This document shows, piece by piece, positions 42,090-60,040 of a stretch of DNA of 64,000 nucleotides. Within the stretch, counting starts at the first letter, position 1, and every line of letters begins with the position of its first letter. Under the pieces are notes generated by a model. That model made no database searches. It was given only the letters and a program-made list of their open reading frames with translations, and was not told the DNA's origin. A program made the position numbers and the translations under genes. The stretch is taken from positions 11,706,127 through 11,770,126 of the forward strand of contig ML677373.1 in the NCBI GenBank assembly GCA_007922305.1, read 5' to 3'. The DNA comes from Dermatemys mawii (Eukaryota > Chordata > Testudines > Dermatemydidae).

Positions 42090-44200
42090 AGAGACTCCAC
42101 CCTCTGTGGGACTGCATGCTCATTCCAGCATCACACTGGAGGGAGGGCAAAGCCCCCCTGCCCCCTACACTTCCCCAGCACTAAAGAAACGCGGAGCAGC
42201 CGCTCTGTGGGCATTAACACCTCAAATCCAGCAGATGTAGCGATACTGATTTTTACACAGTTGAACCTGGACGTCTCTGCCCCTCTCTGTGGACGCCTGC
42301 CTGCTATTGATGCTAAGGCAAACTGGACTCACCATGAGCACAGCAGAAGGGCTTTTGTTTGAATTCAGGATGAGTGGCTACCCCCATCTGAAGCTTTCCA
42401 GTCTCCCGACATCTGTCCATGTGCTGTAGACAAAGACTAGTTGGTTCTGTCCCCTTCCATGTGGTGACCAGGGACTAGGAGAGGAAAGAACTGATGGTCT
42501 GCACCCTTCCTCCACTCCTGCCTCTTCTCTCCTGTCTTTGCTGAGAGTTTGAGCCTCTAGCTTCCTAGCTGGGCCCCAGAGCAGGGCTGAAAGGTCTGCG
42601 TGCATGACCCTGCAGGAGATGTTCCAGGGTGGGAGGTCTGCATGACCGTGAGGGCTCCCTCCAGGGAAGTGGAGGAGGGGAAGAGCATTCGTTGCTGGGT
42701 TGGAGAAGGGGACGCCATCTGCACTTGGCGCATGACTGGGAGCAAGCCTAGCTGTCTATGGGCAGGCTCACCTCCCATGTCCATCTCATGTAGAGACACT
42801 CACAATGAGCTCACCTCCATCTACCTCGCAAGCAGGCACTATCCACCTCGCACGCTCAGCTCCTGGTCCCACTTAAGGCTAAATCCTGATCGCATTAAAG
42901 TCAATGGGAACGTGGCTATTGCCTTCAGTGGGACCAGGATTGGGCAGCTAATGCTCGTGATGAGCCTCCAAGGGGCAGGCTCGCACACGTCCATGGGGAC
43001 ACCTGTGCTGGTGCAGGGGAGCCGACAAATGAAGGCCGCATACCTGAGTAGGTGTACTTAAGCACGCAAAGGACCATGCACATGGAGGCTTATGTACATG
43101 CCAGAGTGCGCGCACCCTGAAGCACGTTTATGCACATGGTTGTGAGTGCGTATTCACATTCGCTCAGCCCTCCCCTCCCCTTCCAGTGATGATGTTTTTA
43201 CCTCCTCTGCAAACTGGTGCTTTAAATGTGGCTGCTTTCGCACCTTCGACATATCCCCTCGGTCCCCCTTACCCTCTTCCCTCCACCAGCCTGTGGCTCC
43301 AGGCCTTTTTTCCTGCTGCAAAACCAACCCAAGCAATAACCTAGCTCCCCCCGCTCTGAGCAGTGACTCAGCAAGAGATCAGAGGAAGGGCAATTATTGG
43401 CCTGGAGTTGGGCGCTCACTTCTTAATCTTCAGCCCTGACTTCTGTCTGGTATTGAACTAGAGGATGTGGGGCAGCGAAATGATAGCCTAGTTCCCTACA
43501 ATGAAAGCCACAGCAGGGAACCGGCAGCCAGCCTCTCGGAGACCACGAAGGGACTTTTCCACAGAGTCTTCCAAACTGCCGCCATGCTGGCTCCATTTGT
43601 CTCAGCTGGAGGGGGCTTGGGGCCTGCAGAGGCCCCTCTCTCTGGAACAATTGCAGGGACTAACTCAGTCCCTCTCTTTGTTCCTTCTCTCTAAAGCACC
43701 TTGCTGAGAGTGTCCGCAAACAAGGGCACGTGCGCTGGGTTGCCTCCCAGCCCCCACCGCTGGTACCGTTCCTCCCACTCCACCCCTGCTTTTCACTCCT
43801 CGGTTTTCCTTTTAATTTCTGGAGGGGCTGGCCTGACCTGCTAGTCTTGGATCAGCGCGGCAAAGGGCACGGGGGCGGGGGGCTTTAAGAATGCAGGATA
43901 AGGCGGGGCAAAGCGTAGCAAGCCCCCAGCGGGCTGTGGAGTGAGGTGATCAGCCTGCAACCATTCACCTTGCCCTTGGGACAGAGGGAAGGCCTGGGCT
44001 TCTCCTGCAGTTACCAAGAAGCCCAAGGGCAGGTGCAGCCAGGGGATGCCAGGAGTCATTTGAGTCTTTGTTATATTCCCTACCCGAAATACCCCTCAAT
44101 TAAAAACATTGCTGCAATCGACAGTAGGAGTAGGAGTAGCTTTTGGGGAGTTGGAGGCTTTTGGCCCATTGCTGTAGAATACGACAGACAGATGAACCAA
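42090..44200 (+). other. RNF157: RNF157 3' UTR (3' limit unknown)
   Basis: This follows the RNF157 stop with no frame of interest. The end of the transcript cannot be placed; see the weak ATTAAA at 44099. Confidence 0.45.
44099..44104 (+). promoter_or_regulatory. RNF157: Weak candidate polyadenylation signal for RNF157
   Basis: This ATTAAA lies 2 kb past the RNF157 stop. I saw no AATAAA between 42090 and 46000. The downstream GT-rich element is weak, so the true 3' UTR end is not fixed. Confidence 0.2.
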
Positions 44201-47200
44201 TAGCAGACAGATCCCCCCCTCCCCGCCCCGTTGTCTTCCCTTCGCTGTTTTCTCCATGCTACAGCTATGTGTCAGGTGCGGGCTGAGTGTGATGGACCCC
44301 ACCTTTCTGGGGCCTTGTCATCTTTCCCAGAGAAGTACCCGACATGAGGCATGTCTGTGATTCTCACTGTGCAGAGCCCAGAGTGCTCCTTGGAGCAGAA
44401 TGTGGGTGACAGGCTCCCAACCCACAACTGCAGAGTGATTCTGTTCCTGCGGGTGCAGGCACCGGGGTGGGGGATGTACTGTGTACACCCCAGTGTGCTT
44501 GGCACAGGCCGTGATGCACTATGTATTTATTGCTGCATGATTCGAACAGTGAATAAGCCTGTTCCCATGGGAGGTGCAGCCACTAGCTGGAGTGGTGGGT
44601 TGTGTTTGCCCAGGGTAGGGGTCCGTTTCCTTTACAGTTTTCTGGTCCAGTTTTACTTTTTCTAAGGCACCAGGCCAGGGCTCAGCCAGTCCTACTGCTG
44701 CTTCCTCTGTGCAAAGAGCTCTTAGCCCTCTAGGCTTGGGAAATGTGCTGAACAGCTGCAAGTGCCACTGAAGCCAATGGGAGCTGCAGGTGTTTGGAAT
44801 CTGGCCCTTAAGAAACAGCTTCCATGTTGTATTTCTGTGGCATAATTTCCCCTTGTCCTGAGTGACCAGCTAAGGGGGGTTGGGAGGGGAGGCAATCCCC
44901 AGTCTCTCCAAGGGCTAAAGATTCTGCCAGACAAGGGCATCCCAAGCCACACACATTGTAACGTGTAGTGCTGGGCAGCCTGTCCCATTGGTGCAGACCA
45001 AAAGCTGACCAGCTGCAGGATAACGTGGTAAACTCTGTTTCAGTTCCTCTCTCAGGAAAGATCCCAGTGTGGGAACTATGGCTTTGAGTTTGAATTTTAA
45101 AAATCAAGTGGACCTATAGGTCTGTTGAGGGCAGCCCTGGGGCTCCTGGCAAGTTGCCATGGTGACCCTCTCTCACCTGGTCATTTTCTGCCCTGCCCCA
45201 TGCTCTCCAGCTGTTGCATCAGGCTCTAGGGCAAAGACAACACTTCAGCCTCTCCTTGGGGGAAGACTCACTGGAGCCCAGTCTGAGCAGCCATACACGA
45301 GCTGGGTCCTGGCTGGGATCAAGAGTCTTATCATTGAGCAGATGGTAAATTCCAGGCCTGGTTCGGTTGTAACATAGACAAGGTGACCTAATCAAGGGTT
45401 TTCCACTTTATCTGCTCTAGGACTCTCCAATCTCCTGCCTTCCACTGCTAGTGTGTGTCCTACAGAGACTAGGGAGGGGTTACCAGGCCAGATCCCTTAG
45501 CTGCATTCTCTGTAGGCAGTTCATCGAGGAGGTTTAGCAGCCATTGTTTATTCTGCTTTGCCACTCAGAACTGAAGTGGCACATAGTAATTACAGCCTAA
45601 TAGGGGGAAGGCAGAAGGGTCTGGGTCCTTAGGCTAGCCAGAAAGGAAGGCAAGAGAGAGAAGGCAGGCTCTCCCTAGTTCTGCTACGTGTTCCCCAAAT
45701 GCACCACTTAGATGACTGGGTCATATTCCACACTTGTTTACACCAGTGGAGTAATTCCACTTCAATTGGTGGAGTAACTCCAGATTTGTCTTGGTGGAAC
45801 CAAGCGTATCATATGGCCACTGGATAATGAAGCTTTTTGTTGCTGGGAGGAAAAGCTAGCCCATTCAATGGAACCTGAGGGTTTCTGCTTCCCAGCATCC
45901 CTGCATTATACACTGGCACCTGGGTAAGTGGAAGGACAACAGTGAACATTACGTACAAACCTAGAATGGCTGCATTACATGCTTACCAAGGCTTTCTCTC
46001 TCCTGGCTTAAAAGGGGACATAAGAACTCCTGGAGCCTGTTTCACCAGGAGCATGGAGAGTGGGAGTCCTGGCGCATTGCAGGGGAAGTTCTCCTGGCTG
46101 AGAAAGGAATGAAGGTGTTTTCACTCTTTGCCTTTTCTGACAATCAAGTTCTGGAAGAGAGTGTCCATGAAGTTTAACAGACCGTTAAACCAGCTGAGCC
46201 TGTCTGAGCAGAACAGCAGCGAAGGAACAGGGAAATGGTGCACTGCCTTAGGTACTCGCGTGACGTGATTGCTTAAGCTGGTAGTACAGGGTGATTCCGG
46301 ACTTCACCTTTAGCTTGTTGCTATAAACTGATCACATGAATGAAGCTAGGTGGCCAGGTGGGCTAATGTATTGTAGTAGCCTTCCCCTGTCAGAGACTTG
46401 GGTTCACATTCAGTTTGGCAACATTATAGTAATTCCTAGTGGGGAACTCTGCCTACCTGATGGGTATTTGGTGCTCAGGAGAAGCCCAGGTGAGATCCTT
46501 TGGAAGAGCCATTTGGGTGACCAGCTTTACACTAGCAGGGTTGTTTGCGGGCAAGTGTCGGGGAGGCTGGCAGAGCTTTCCAGGGGAAGCTTATGTGACC
46601 CCTTGCCACGAGTGAAGACACATCCTAGCCATCTAGTGGAATGGTTCAGTGATAGGGGGAGTCCTTCTTGGTGGGTCAAAGAACAAAACATCTTGAGCTG
46701 CCAGCAGTGGGCGACAGAGGTTTGGAGGAGACCCGGTTCCCTAGGGGTGAGGGCTCTAACTCTCAGAGTACTTAACAAATTGGGAAAGTTGAAGAACCTC
46801 CTCGCTAGCCTTAGCTCAACTCCCTGGGATGTGCAACCCTGTCTTGATGATGATGCTTGTGTCTCCAGGAGCAGGGTCCGAGTGCTACCAGTCATTCACG
46901 GATGCACTTGCAGGCTCTCTTCACTCACTGCTCAGCCTAATTAACCTAGATCTTCATTTGTCATGAACTGGAGAAGAAAGGAAACCAGATCCACATCTTG
47001 CTTCAAGCATGTTCTTGGTGGTTAAAAGTATGTTTAATGAAAGGTATCATGCATCTATTAAGGGCCAAAAAGCGTCTCTCAGTGATACTGAAGAGAACTC
47101 AGACTATATTAACTTCAGCTGAGTTCTCCAGATTTACAGGGTGCAGTTGAAAGCAGGCTTGGGCCCTTGTATCTCAGCCAGGGCACAAGCCAATTTTTCA

Positions 47201-47869
47201 AGCACCTTTCTGTGTGTGGGTAAAGACATTTGGCCTTATGAAGACACATGTATCATGAGGGCGCACGAATGGGGATGTTTTGCTCGCCCTTTTCTTAGCT
47301 GTGGTGATCAGAAAGCGCAGATAAGGAAGAAGCCCCTTCCCCTGAAAGCCCAGAACGGTTTATCTTCCTAGCCATGAAGTGGATCTAGAGGTTTTGGTTG
47401 GAGCATCTGGTATATAAGGCTGTTCAGCAAGGCAGAATGCAGCTGATTCATGATGACTCAGCTGCTGGGTCTCCCTACAGGTCTGGGTCACTCACAGAAT
47501 GCAGTGACGGTTACAACCAGCAGGTGGCATGCTTAGTCAGAAACCTGGCTGAGGTGTAGTCAGAGGGCAAAGGGCCCTGCATTCTTACTCAAGGGCTCGA
47601 AATGATCCTACATTATTCGCTGCTCCCTGACTCAGAGGAGAGAGGGGACACAAAAAAGGGAGTTTTATAAAGGGCAGGGGAAGAGCAAAAAATCCCACCG
47701 CGAAGGCCGTGATCAACTCGAAGTAAAGTGCAACTGAGGAAAGAAAACGAATGGACTGATTCTGTGTGTGTAGGGCAGGGGGAGTTTGATGCTGATGAGT
47801 AATTAATAAACCATACGTTGCATGTCTATAGCACTTTCCATCCATGGATTGCAAAGCACTGTAAAGGCA

Positions 47870-48010
47870 CTGATGGCCATTACTTAGATTGTAAGCTCTT
47901 TGGGGCAGCGACCCCCACAGGGGGTGTTTGTACAGCACCTAGCGCAACGAGGCCCTGGTCCATAACTGGGATGCCTAGAGATAACTGCAATACAAATAAA
48001 TAATGATCAT
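47870..48010 (+). mobile_element. SINE 3' end fragment
   Basis: It contains gattgtaagctctttggggc, gtgtttgtacagcacctagc and tggtccataactgggatg, ending aatacaaataaataatgat. It matches the 3' part of the SINE at 26095-26335. Confidence 0.75.
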
Positions 48011-48175
48011 CCCAATATCCCTGTGAAGTAGGTCTGTATTATTATCCCACTCATGGGGAAACTGAGGCATGGAGTAAGTGACTTGCTCATGGGTCACCCA
48101 GAAAACCTGTAGTAGATGAGACTAGGGACTAGACCCCTTTGATTCCCAGTCTTGTCCTGTTGCTTGGGGGGAGAG
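48011..48175 (-). mobile_element. MIR-like SINE, reverse strand, abutting the previous SINE tail
   Basis: It reads attattatcccactcatggg, gaaactgaggcatggagtaa, gtgacttgctcatgggtcac, then ggactagacccctttgattc. This is the reverse complement of the MIR core and head. Confidence 0.75.
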
Positions 48176-48610
48176 CAAGTGAGCTAATCAGTGTGGCATC
48201 AACATTGTGTCTCCTTTTAAATCTGGGCATGTTATGTTAAAGGGGAAACTGATTATCATGCCCCACAGGAATGGATTTCCTCTCTGTTGATCTCAGAGGC
48301 TGGGGAACAATCATGTCAGGGCCAAATATGGCGAGACTGGCTCATGATTTCACTTACTTTGACTCAGGTGAGTTCCCATTAACTTCAGTGGAAGTTTTCC
48401 CTCTGTGCAGCCGGAGCTGATGCCGGGTAAGGACCACAGAATTTCTCCTGTAATGACTTGCTGGGAATCCCCAGGAGGCAAGGTTGCCCCTTACTCAGGG
48501 ATTGTCTTCATGTACAGCACTGTTATGGCACAACTGCAGCGCTTTAGTAGAGATGCTAGTATGCTTGGCGTAATTAATCCATCTTCCTGAGAGTCCTCCT
48601 CCAGCTGACC

Positions 48611-48730
48611 TAGTGTTGTCTACACAGGGCATTAGGTGGGTATGACTACATCACTCGGGGGTGGGAGGGGATTTTTCACACCCCTGAAGGACATCATATT
48701 GATTTATGTTTGTAGTGTAGACCTGGCCTA
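48611..48730. mobile_element. MITE with TCTACAC termini, 120 bp
   Basis: The inverted termini are tagtgttgtctacaca at the left and tgtagtgtagacctggccta at the right. The interior has the inverted pair cactcgggggtg and cacccctgaag around ttttcacacc. No target-site duplication is clear. Confidence 0.75.
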
Positions 48731-49194
48731 ACAAGCCCACCTGGTCTCTGGAGGTTTAAGGGTCTCCCTGATTCCTAGCAAAGAAGCACAAGGAATTTTC
48801 TATAGGATTTGCATTAAGTATAAAGCAGCCACTCACAGGCTCTCTCCTGGCTCCTGTGCTGCCCACCCTGCTGTCAGAGACACATTCCCTGCCTGGCACA
48901 GGACACTTCAGCTGGTTATTAGTAAATCCCCAGAGACCGAGTTTGCCTAAGCACACAAACCTCCATTCCAAACTGTGTACAAACTTGAAACATTTAGCAG
49001 GGAGCCTTGGCTGTCCGTGTGCTTGATAACTGCCTAGAAGCCATGAGAAAGGACTGAGGGTTTGTGGGATCTCCCAGAATTGAACTAGGTAATGAGCTGC
49101 ATCAGCAAAGCTCTTTATTGATCACTTCTGCACTGCCTGCCTGTGTCTGCATTCACTTCCTCTCCCCACACCCCCAAATACCTTTTCACCAGTA

Positions 49195-49350
49195 ATGGCA
49201 CAAGTATCCGTGCTAGTGTAGACAGGGCTGCAAGTTCTAACCCCTGTCTTGTCTAACCCTACTTGGAGCAGCTCTAAGGTGACGCGGAGGTGAGAACACC
49301 TGCAGCTGCTAGTGCTTGGTTCACACTAGAGTGTCCCATTTTGCTAGCAT
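49195..49350. repeat. MITE-like repeat, diverged
   Basis: It carries ctagtgtagacagggctg near its left and ggttcacactagagtgtccc near its right, a diverged TCTACAC-type pair. Limits are approximate. Confidence 0.35.
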
Positions 49351-49434
49351 TGGTAAAGCTGAATCAACGGGTGCAAAGGTGAGAAATTTTAGGGAGTGCG
49401 AGGATGGAGAAAACACAAAAGATCTAAGAGCATC

Positions 49435-49566
49435 CACATGAGATGATGGAATTGCCATCATTGGAACTTTTTAAGAGCAGGTTAGACAGACACCTGTCGG
49501 GGAAGGCCTAGATAATACTTCATCCTGCCATGAGTGCAGGAGACTGGAGGAGATGATTCTATGAGC
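49435..49566 (+). mobile_element. CR1 LINE 3' end fragment
   Basis: It reads tttttaagagcaggttagac, agacacctgtcggggaagg, cctagataatacttcatcct, and ends gatgattctatgagc, the typical CR1 3' tail. Confidence 0.88.
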
Positions 49567-51659
49567 GTTGGCATAACCCCCAAAGCCCTGCCCCTGCAAT
49601 GCATGTGTTGTGCTCACAGGAAAACCTGAGATGGATTCTCTGCTGGGTCGCCTCCCCTTTGGTTGGTCCAGAGTCCTGGGCATGAATATGGAAGGGATGG
49701 TCCTAGGCTCTTTCAAACATGCTCCTTAGCTGTCGCGCCCAGGTTGTTCATGGGCTGATTGGAGGCCTGGGGCACCAGAGCTGTTATCCCACAGGGCCAC
49801 TTTATTTGGAGAATCAAAGGATGAAAGTAAATTCACGTTACCCTGATTTTTCCGCTTTATTTTTCGTACTGGGGTAGCACCCTAGGTGTCCCTGGGGTAA
49901 ACACCCCCACTGCCTCCATGGTGTATTGCAACCTGCACAGTTGGCTTGTGGCGCACAGTCAGCAGAGTGGGTCAAGACCTCTCTGGGCCAGATCTGCAGG
50001 TGGTCTGAGGCCGTTACAGCCCCAGCATCACAGGAGCACATGCTTTTAGCTCCACGGGCTCCCTGTGCATCAGCCACCTTAGCAGCCGTCACGTTTGTAT
50101 AGGAGCGTGTTGGGCTCAATCCATCCCTGGTGTGACTCTGTGGCACATGGCTGGCGAGGATGCATTGTATGATGCTGTTGTATGGAAGTTGCTACGCAAA
50201 CCCCCAGTGGTCCAGTATTGGGGCGGTGGTTCTCCAGTCGCAGGAAGAGCTCAGAAGCTGTTGATCACGATTGCACAGCAAGGAGTGGCCGGCTAATATC
50301 AGCACTGACTGGCCTGTGTCTCTGCAGTGATTCAGTGAACTTCCTTGACACAGCTCAGGAGCTGCAGGAAAACCTGGGCTACACCGTCTCAGCTCTTCCT
50401 GCCCCATCCAGTCCTTCACCGGGCTGGGCCAGAGGGGGAGTTTTGTTTATCTCTTTCGCTCCCCCACACCCAGCCCAGTTACAGCCTTGTGATAACTGAT
50501 TCACAGGGATCTGGGCTGCCAGGAGTGTGTGGCCATGTTGCCCTCCTGTTGGAGGCTGGGCCAAGGCTCAGAGCTGAGGGACTTTGCCAGCCACCCTGGC
50601 ATGCTAAACTCCACCTCAGAGCTCCAGCTCACGTGGGGGCAGTGCTGGGCTTTGGGCACTTTCCCTCAGGGAAGCATCTCCCACTGACCCATGTCGGCTG
50701 TACCAGGGGAATGTGTTTTTCTCTCTTGAGCGGGGGTTATTTTTCATTAAGGACTCTTAGAATAACTGGCTTGTGGGGGCAGGGAGTCATTACAGGGGAA
50801 TGTGACTGTAACCGTCTTAATTAAAGCACAGCAGAACCCAGCAGGCCCTTTGACTGAGGGGTCTGTCAGCCCCTCGCTCCCCCTCAGCTTTCTCCCTGAG
50901 CTAATGACTTCAGGTTACACACAGAGGTCACAGCTTCATAGAGCCCATGCAGGTAAGTGGAAAAGGGGCCCACTACCTCCCAGATGCCAAGTCTACTGAC
51001 TGCAACAGGGCTGCTGCAGAGGTGAACTGGGCCTCCAAATGCTTAGCAGCATGAAAGGTCTGCTATTAATTCCTCCTACAGCATGGAGGGAGCCCCATGA
51101 AGAGCAGAATGCTCCCTGGCCCTCCTCATCCCGTCCCAAACGCAGCCAGGGCAGGCAATTGGAAAGAAGCCCTCTTCTCTGGGCAGCATGAAGGGGCTGG
51201 TAAATGGAGTTTAACTGAGCAGAGGGGATCCTGAAATTTGTCCCAAGGGAATGGAGAGCTGAGGGTTTAAACCATTCCCTCCTTTTCAGGGCATCGATTA
51301 GTCTGGTCGTCAAGTCGCGGAAGTTTTTGGCTGCAGTTTCTTTAGCATCCCGAGGAATAATAGGCATCTGTGAGCTATTTCAAGTGGACTTTAATTTGTC
51401 TTAATGAAACTCAGAGCAGTAATCCCACCTAGCTCCTCTTTTGCTGCTACCACCCATAAATCAGTGGACGGCTGTCCCCCACATACCAGCTCCATCTCCT
51501 TAGAAAACAAACTGGGCCCCGTCTCAGCTGGGGATTTAGCTGGGTGTTCTTTCCTACCCTCCAGATGTTAAACATTCAGAGCCGCGAACAACTTAGAAGG
51601 GAAAGGGGGAGAGGAAAGGGAGAAAAAGTTTGTGCAAAGTGGCAGAACTGCAGATGAAA
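49567..51659. other. Intergenic sequence upstream of FOXJ1
   Basis: No gene or complete repeat recognised. Short open frames have no family resemblance. It may include distal FOXJ1 regulatory DNA, but nothing in the sequence proves this. Confidence 0.35.
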
Positions 51660-51849
51660 GTGGCAAGTGACTGAGCTCTCCATGGAGATCAATGGGCCAA
51701 TGGCAAGGATGGAAGCTGTTTATAGGGGAGGAGCGTCTCCATAGCATCCAGCGAAGCCTTTTTGAGCAGCTACTTAATGACAGTCATTCTCTGCTTACAA
51801 ATCACTGCAGCTCTGCAATAAAGGAGCTCTGGCAGAGCTTTGGGTAATA
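51660..51849 (+). promoter_or_regulatory. FOXJ1: Presumed FOXJ1 proximal promoter with two RFX X-box-like sites
   Basis: Two X-box-like motifs (consensus GTNRCC, 0-3 spacer bases, RGYAAC) lie about 30 bp apart. One is at 51693-51707 (tgggcc aat ggcaag, 9 of 12 consensus positions, overlapping a CCAAT). The other is at 51735-51748 (gtctccatagcatc, 10 of 14 against the symmetric GTTGCCATGGCAAC). RFX2/RFX3 and MCIDAS/GEMC1 are known upstream regulators of FOXJ1. The match is by eye and the promoter assignment is inference. Confidence 0.45.
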
Positions 51850-51947
51850 ATTTATCCAAGGGGGGGAAAAGTAGAAATTCCCCTTTTTCCAGAACATTCC
51901 TGCTGAGCTGTGAACTTTGGAAGCCGTGGGACTTCGATAAGGATCAG
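51850..51947 (+). other. FOXJ1: Probable FOXJ1 non-coding first exon (5' end approximate)
   Basis: A strong donor (atcag then gtaagg) follows 51947, 1192 bp before the exon 2 acceptor at 53139. Human FOXJ1 has a non-coding first exon and an intron in the same place. The transcription start cannot be read from sequence, so the left boundary is a guess. Confidence 0.45.
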
Positions 51948-53139
51948 GTAAGGACCCCAGAAATGTTTAGTTAGTTCATTTTTGTGGCAAATGCATTTAG
52001 CTTTATCTCTGCAGCCCAGGACATTGAAAGTGCAGATATTTTTTCTGCTGCTGAAGGTGTCATACCGGCTACATTAATCAAGGCCGTAAGTAAGAGAATT
52101 TATTTGAAAGTTAATGTGTAACTGTGCTATAGTTTGGGGTTTTTTTTACTTACAAATGTATTTAGACAGAGCATTTCTTTTTCCCACTGCACAAAAGTAT
52201 TCTAGGATTTTAATGGTTTGAGGCAATAACACCTCAGATTTTTGTTTAGTTTTGCATCTTTTTGTGTGTTTAAAGAGAGGGTGACTCTGTTGCAAATTTT
52301 CACTTGCTGGGATTTCCTGGATTGATACACTTTTTAAAATTTTTTGAATCTTCCGCATTTTGTCTTAGCTGAACTAAGCAACATTACCAACTACATTATC
52401 CAAACAAGACACCAGCAGAATTTACAATTACATCTGGCAGTTAGCTTGGCACAAAAGAGATACTACACACCTCTTTGGCCTGAAATAACATTTGTATTCT
52501 AATCATGACTTCATTTCTCTCTGGAAGAAATACAGAGTTATGACTGCCAGAGCAGTCAAAGGGATTTAGATGCATCTTCCATTAAAATTAATAGATGCTA
52601 TACCTCTAAATCCCCTGGGTTGCTATAAATATCTTTATACACCTGTTTTTTTCAAAGACGACAGGGCCCTGCATAAACAGAAAAATGAAATGCAACAGGG
52701 AAATGGAAGTTAGTAATCTAAGAAATACTCAGGGCACTTTGTCAAATGCAGGAGGCTATTACTTTGGTTTGTTGCTCATGGAATTAAAGTACACCAAGAA
52801 AAGTATTAGCACCCAGATGGAGGTACAAGTCTCTGGTTTGGTGTAATACTCCCATGCTAATTCTAATACAGTGTCAATAGCATCAAAGCTGCTTGGATTC
52901 TGGTCATTCAGAAGATAGCTTGCTGTAAATGGCACAAGGGAACTACATCTGCCTCGTGTGGGAGGCTGGATGGAAAAGGGAGACTCAGCCGTCCTTGGTG
53001 TGACTTCGGTGTCATCCGTAGAGGCACACTAGGGATAAATGAAGCCAGGCTCTTTGTGAGCATCGGGTTGAAAACCTGTTGACTATTGTGAGTTGCCTGT
53101 TTGTCAGGGATCTTGAATCTCTTCATGTTGTTCTTGCAG

Positions 53140-53226
53140 GATCATCCCTTTCCCCCTCCCTTCCCCCACCTCGGTTCACCCCACATCTCCTGAATGTTGG
53201 ACCTGCCCATTCTGGCCTCCCCAGAC
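53140..53226 (+). other. FOXJ1: FOXJ1 5' UTR part of exon 2
   Basis: A clear acceptor (gttgttcttgcag) ends at 53139, and 87 bases later comes the MADSWL start. This fits the human FOXJ1 layout, where a non-coding exon is spliced just upstream of the start. An in-frame ATG at 53194 would add eleven residues, but it has a poor context (T at -3) and is not in the human protein. Confidence 0.75.
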
Positions 53227-58511
<5,285 letters not shown>

Positions 58512-58962
58512 GAGGCTGCTGCTGGTTAGAAAGATCAAGTTAAACCCAGGTAGACTTTATCTATTAGCAGGATACTCCCGTTGCTGCTGGAGATTAAAGG
58601 GACAAGATCTCTAGAAACGGGGACATACATATTGACTTTTATCAGCTGCAAAGTATGGTTTATTCACAGAAACTCCAGAAGAAACCCAGAAGATTTGGCT
58701 GGATTTATCTGTAAGCAACACATCAGGAGAACTCTCTGCCTCTTGGGTTTCCCTAAGAGAGGAAAGAACTACTTATTTTGGGACTCTGGTTTTTTAAAGA
58801 AATGTAGATTATCCTGTGTTTTGTGGGAATGGAAGGAGCATATGTTCCCTCTAGGACAAAGGAGAACAATTGCTAAGTTACATGCAACAGCTGAGATTTC
58901 ATGGTGACTTTGGACATTGTAGACCATGTGCAATTTCCTTCTCCTTCTTCTTCATTTGTTTC

Positions 58963-58984
58963 TCTCTCTCTCTCTCTTTTTTTT
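58963..58984 (+). repeat. (CT)n then T-run in the FOXJ1 3' UTR
   Basis: A short tctctctctctctc run followed by eight or so T residues. Confidence 0.9.
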
Positions 58985-59296
58985 CTGTCCAGGGATATTC
59001 CCAGGTATAACACGAGATAATTAAGTAGCAGGTAAATACAAGTCCCTTCTGGGTTCTATAAGTTCAACCTCCCTCCTGAATTGGGGCTAGGGAAGAAGAT
59101 GAGATCTGTAAAATCAGATGCGAATCAGCAAGTCGGCCTCTTCAGATGTTTTTGTATAGTCTATTATATATAAATATATATCTATTCAAAGAAACCTATA
59201 TTTTTAGCACAATCAGTAGAGTATCTTTTTGATGGGATGGCAGTGGGAAATGGGTTTTTTCTGTGCTATATAAGACGAATGTTAATTGTTCTGCAA

Positions 59297-59302
59297 ATTA
59301 AA
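59297..59302 (+). promoter_or_regulatory. FOXJ1: Candidate polyadenylation signal ATTAAA for FOXJ1
   Basis: This common polyadenylation hexamer variant is followed within 30 bp by GT-rich sequence (gtgtcaaatgtttgttg). It sits 786 bp past the stop. No AATAAA was seen closer to the gene. Confidence 0.5.
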
Positions 59303-59325
59303 AATGAAGTGTGTCAAATGTTTGT

Positions 59326-60040
59326 TGAAACAAAATATGCAAAGGAAAATTCCTACATCAGAAGCAATGAATTTCTTTAAGGATTGAGAAAAGGATCAAG
59401 ACAGGGGAGAAGGAGAAGAGACTTGACTTTCTCCAGATTGTGCTCTTACTTATTTTAGTATCCTGAACTCCTTGCCTCGAGTCATGAACGGCTGTATTTG
59501 CTGTAAGGCCTAGAATGGTGTCACTGTGAACCTGCTACATTTCTGAATGACTGACAAAACAATGTTCTATTTTCTGATCAGAAACTGTGAACCAAAAGCA
59601 TCCCCTTCATCAGCCTGTATGTCAGGCTCTGAACAGCCTTTGTGACGATCCAGGAGACAAATCAAGTGATGGGTGATTAAGGACCAAGCCTTCTTCTCCC
59701 TCAGTGAGGCAGCTGGGATCAAACGTTGCTTTCTTTTGGAATTGTTATGTTGGGGTTTCCCAGGCAGGGTGATGCTCACCAGCTCTTGGTGATTGTGTAT
59801 TTTATTTAAACAAATGTTCTTGTATGGGACTAACAAAAAATGAAATCTGGATCCAGGGCTCGGTCAGGGAGTAAGAGGCCAAGGACTGTGTGTGCAAGAA
59901 ACATTAGTTATGAACAAAAGCAGAGTTTAGAATCCCTTCTCTGCCTTACCTAACGTGTCCCCTTTACTCTGCTCCCCTCCTAAAGCAATAATCAGTCTCA
60001 GCACTTAACATCTCCAACCCGCTGCACAAAGGTTAACCAG
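59326..60040. other. Downstream flank of FOXJ1, nothing recognised
   Basis: No gene or named repeat was seen. EXOC7 follows FOXJ1 in human, but no EXOC7-like exon was recognised before the window ends. Confidence 0.4.

Larger units (their letters stand above)
44201..48600. other. RNF157-FOXJ1 intergenic DNA, proximal half
   Basis: It contains scattered short repeats and the fragments listed separately. An open frame at 46336-46944 (202 codons, + strand) shows no domain I recognise and begins in sequence resembling a SINE head. No gene is supported. Confidence 0.45.
58512..59325 (+). other. FOXJ1: FOXJ1 3' UTR
   Basis: This follows the FOXJ1 stop codon and holds no coding signal. It contains a CT run near 58963-58978 and an AT-rich patch near 59160-59185. 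The proposed end rests on the ATTAAA at 59297-59302 followed by GT-rich sequence. Confidence 0.55.
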
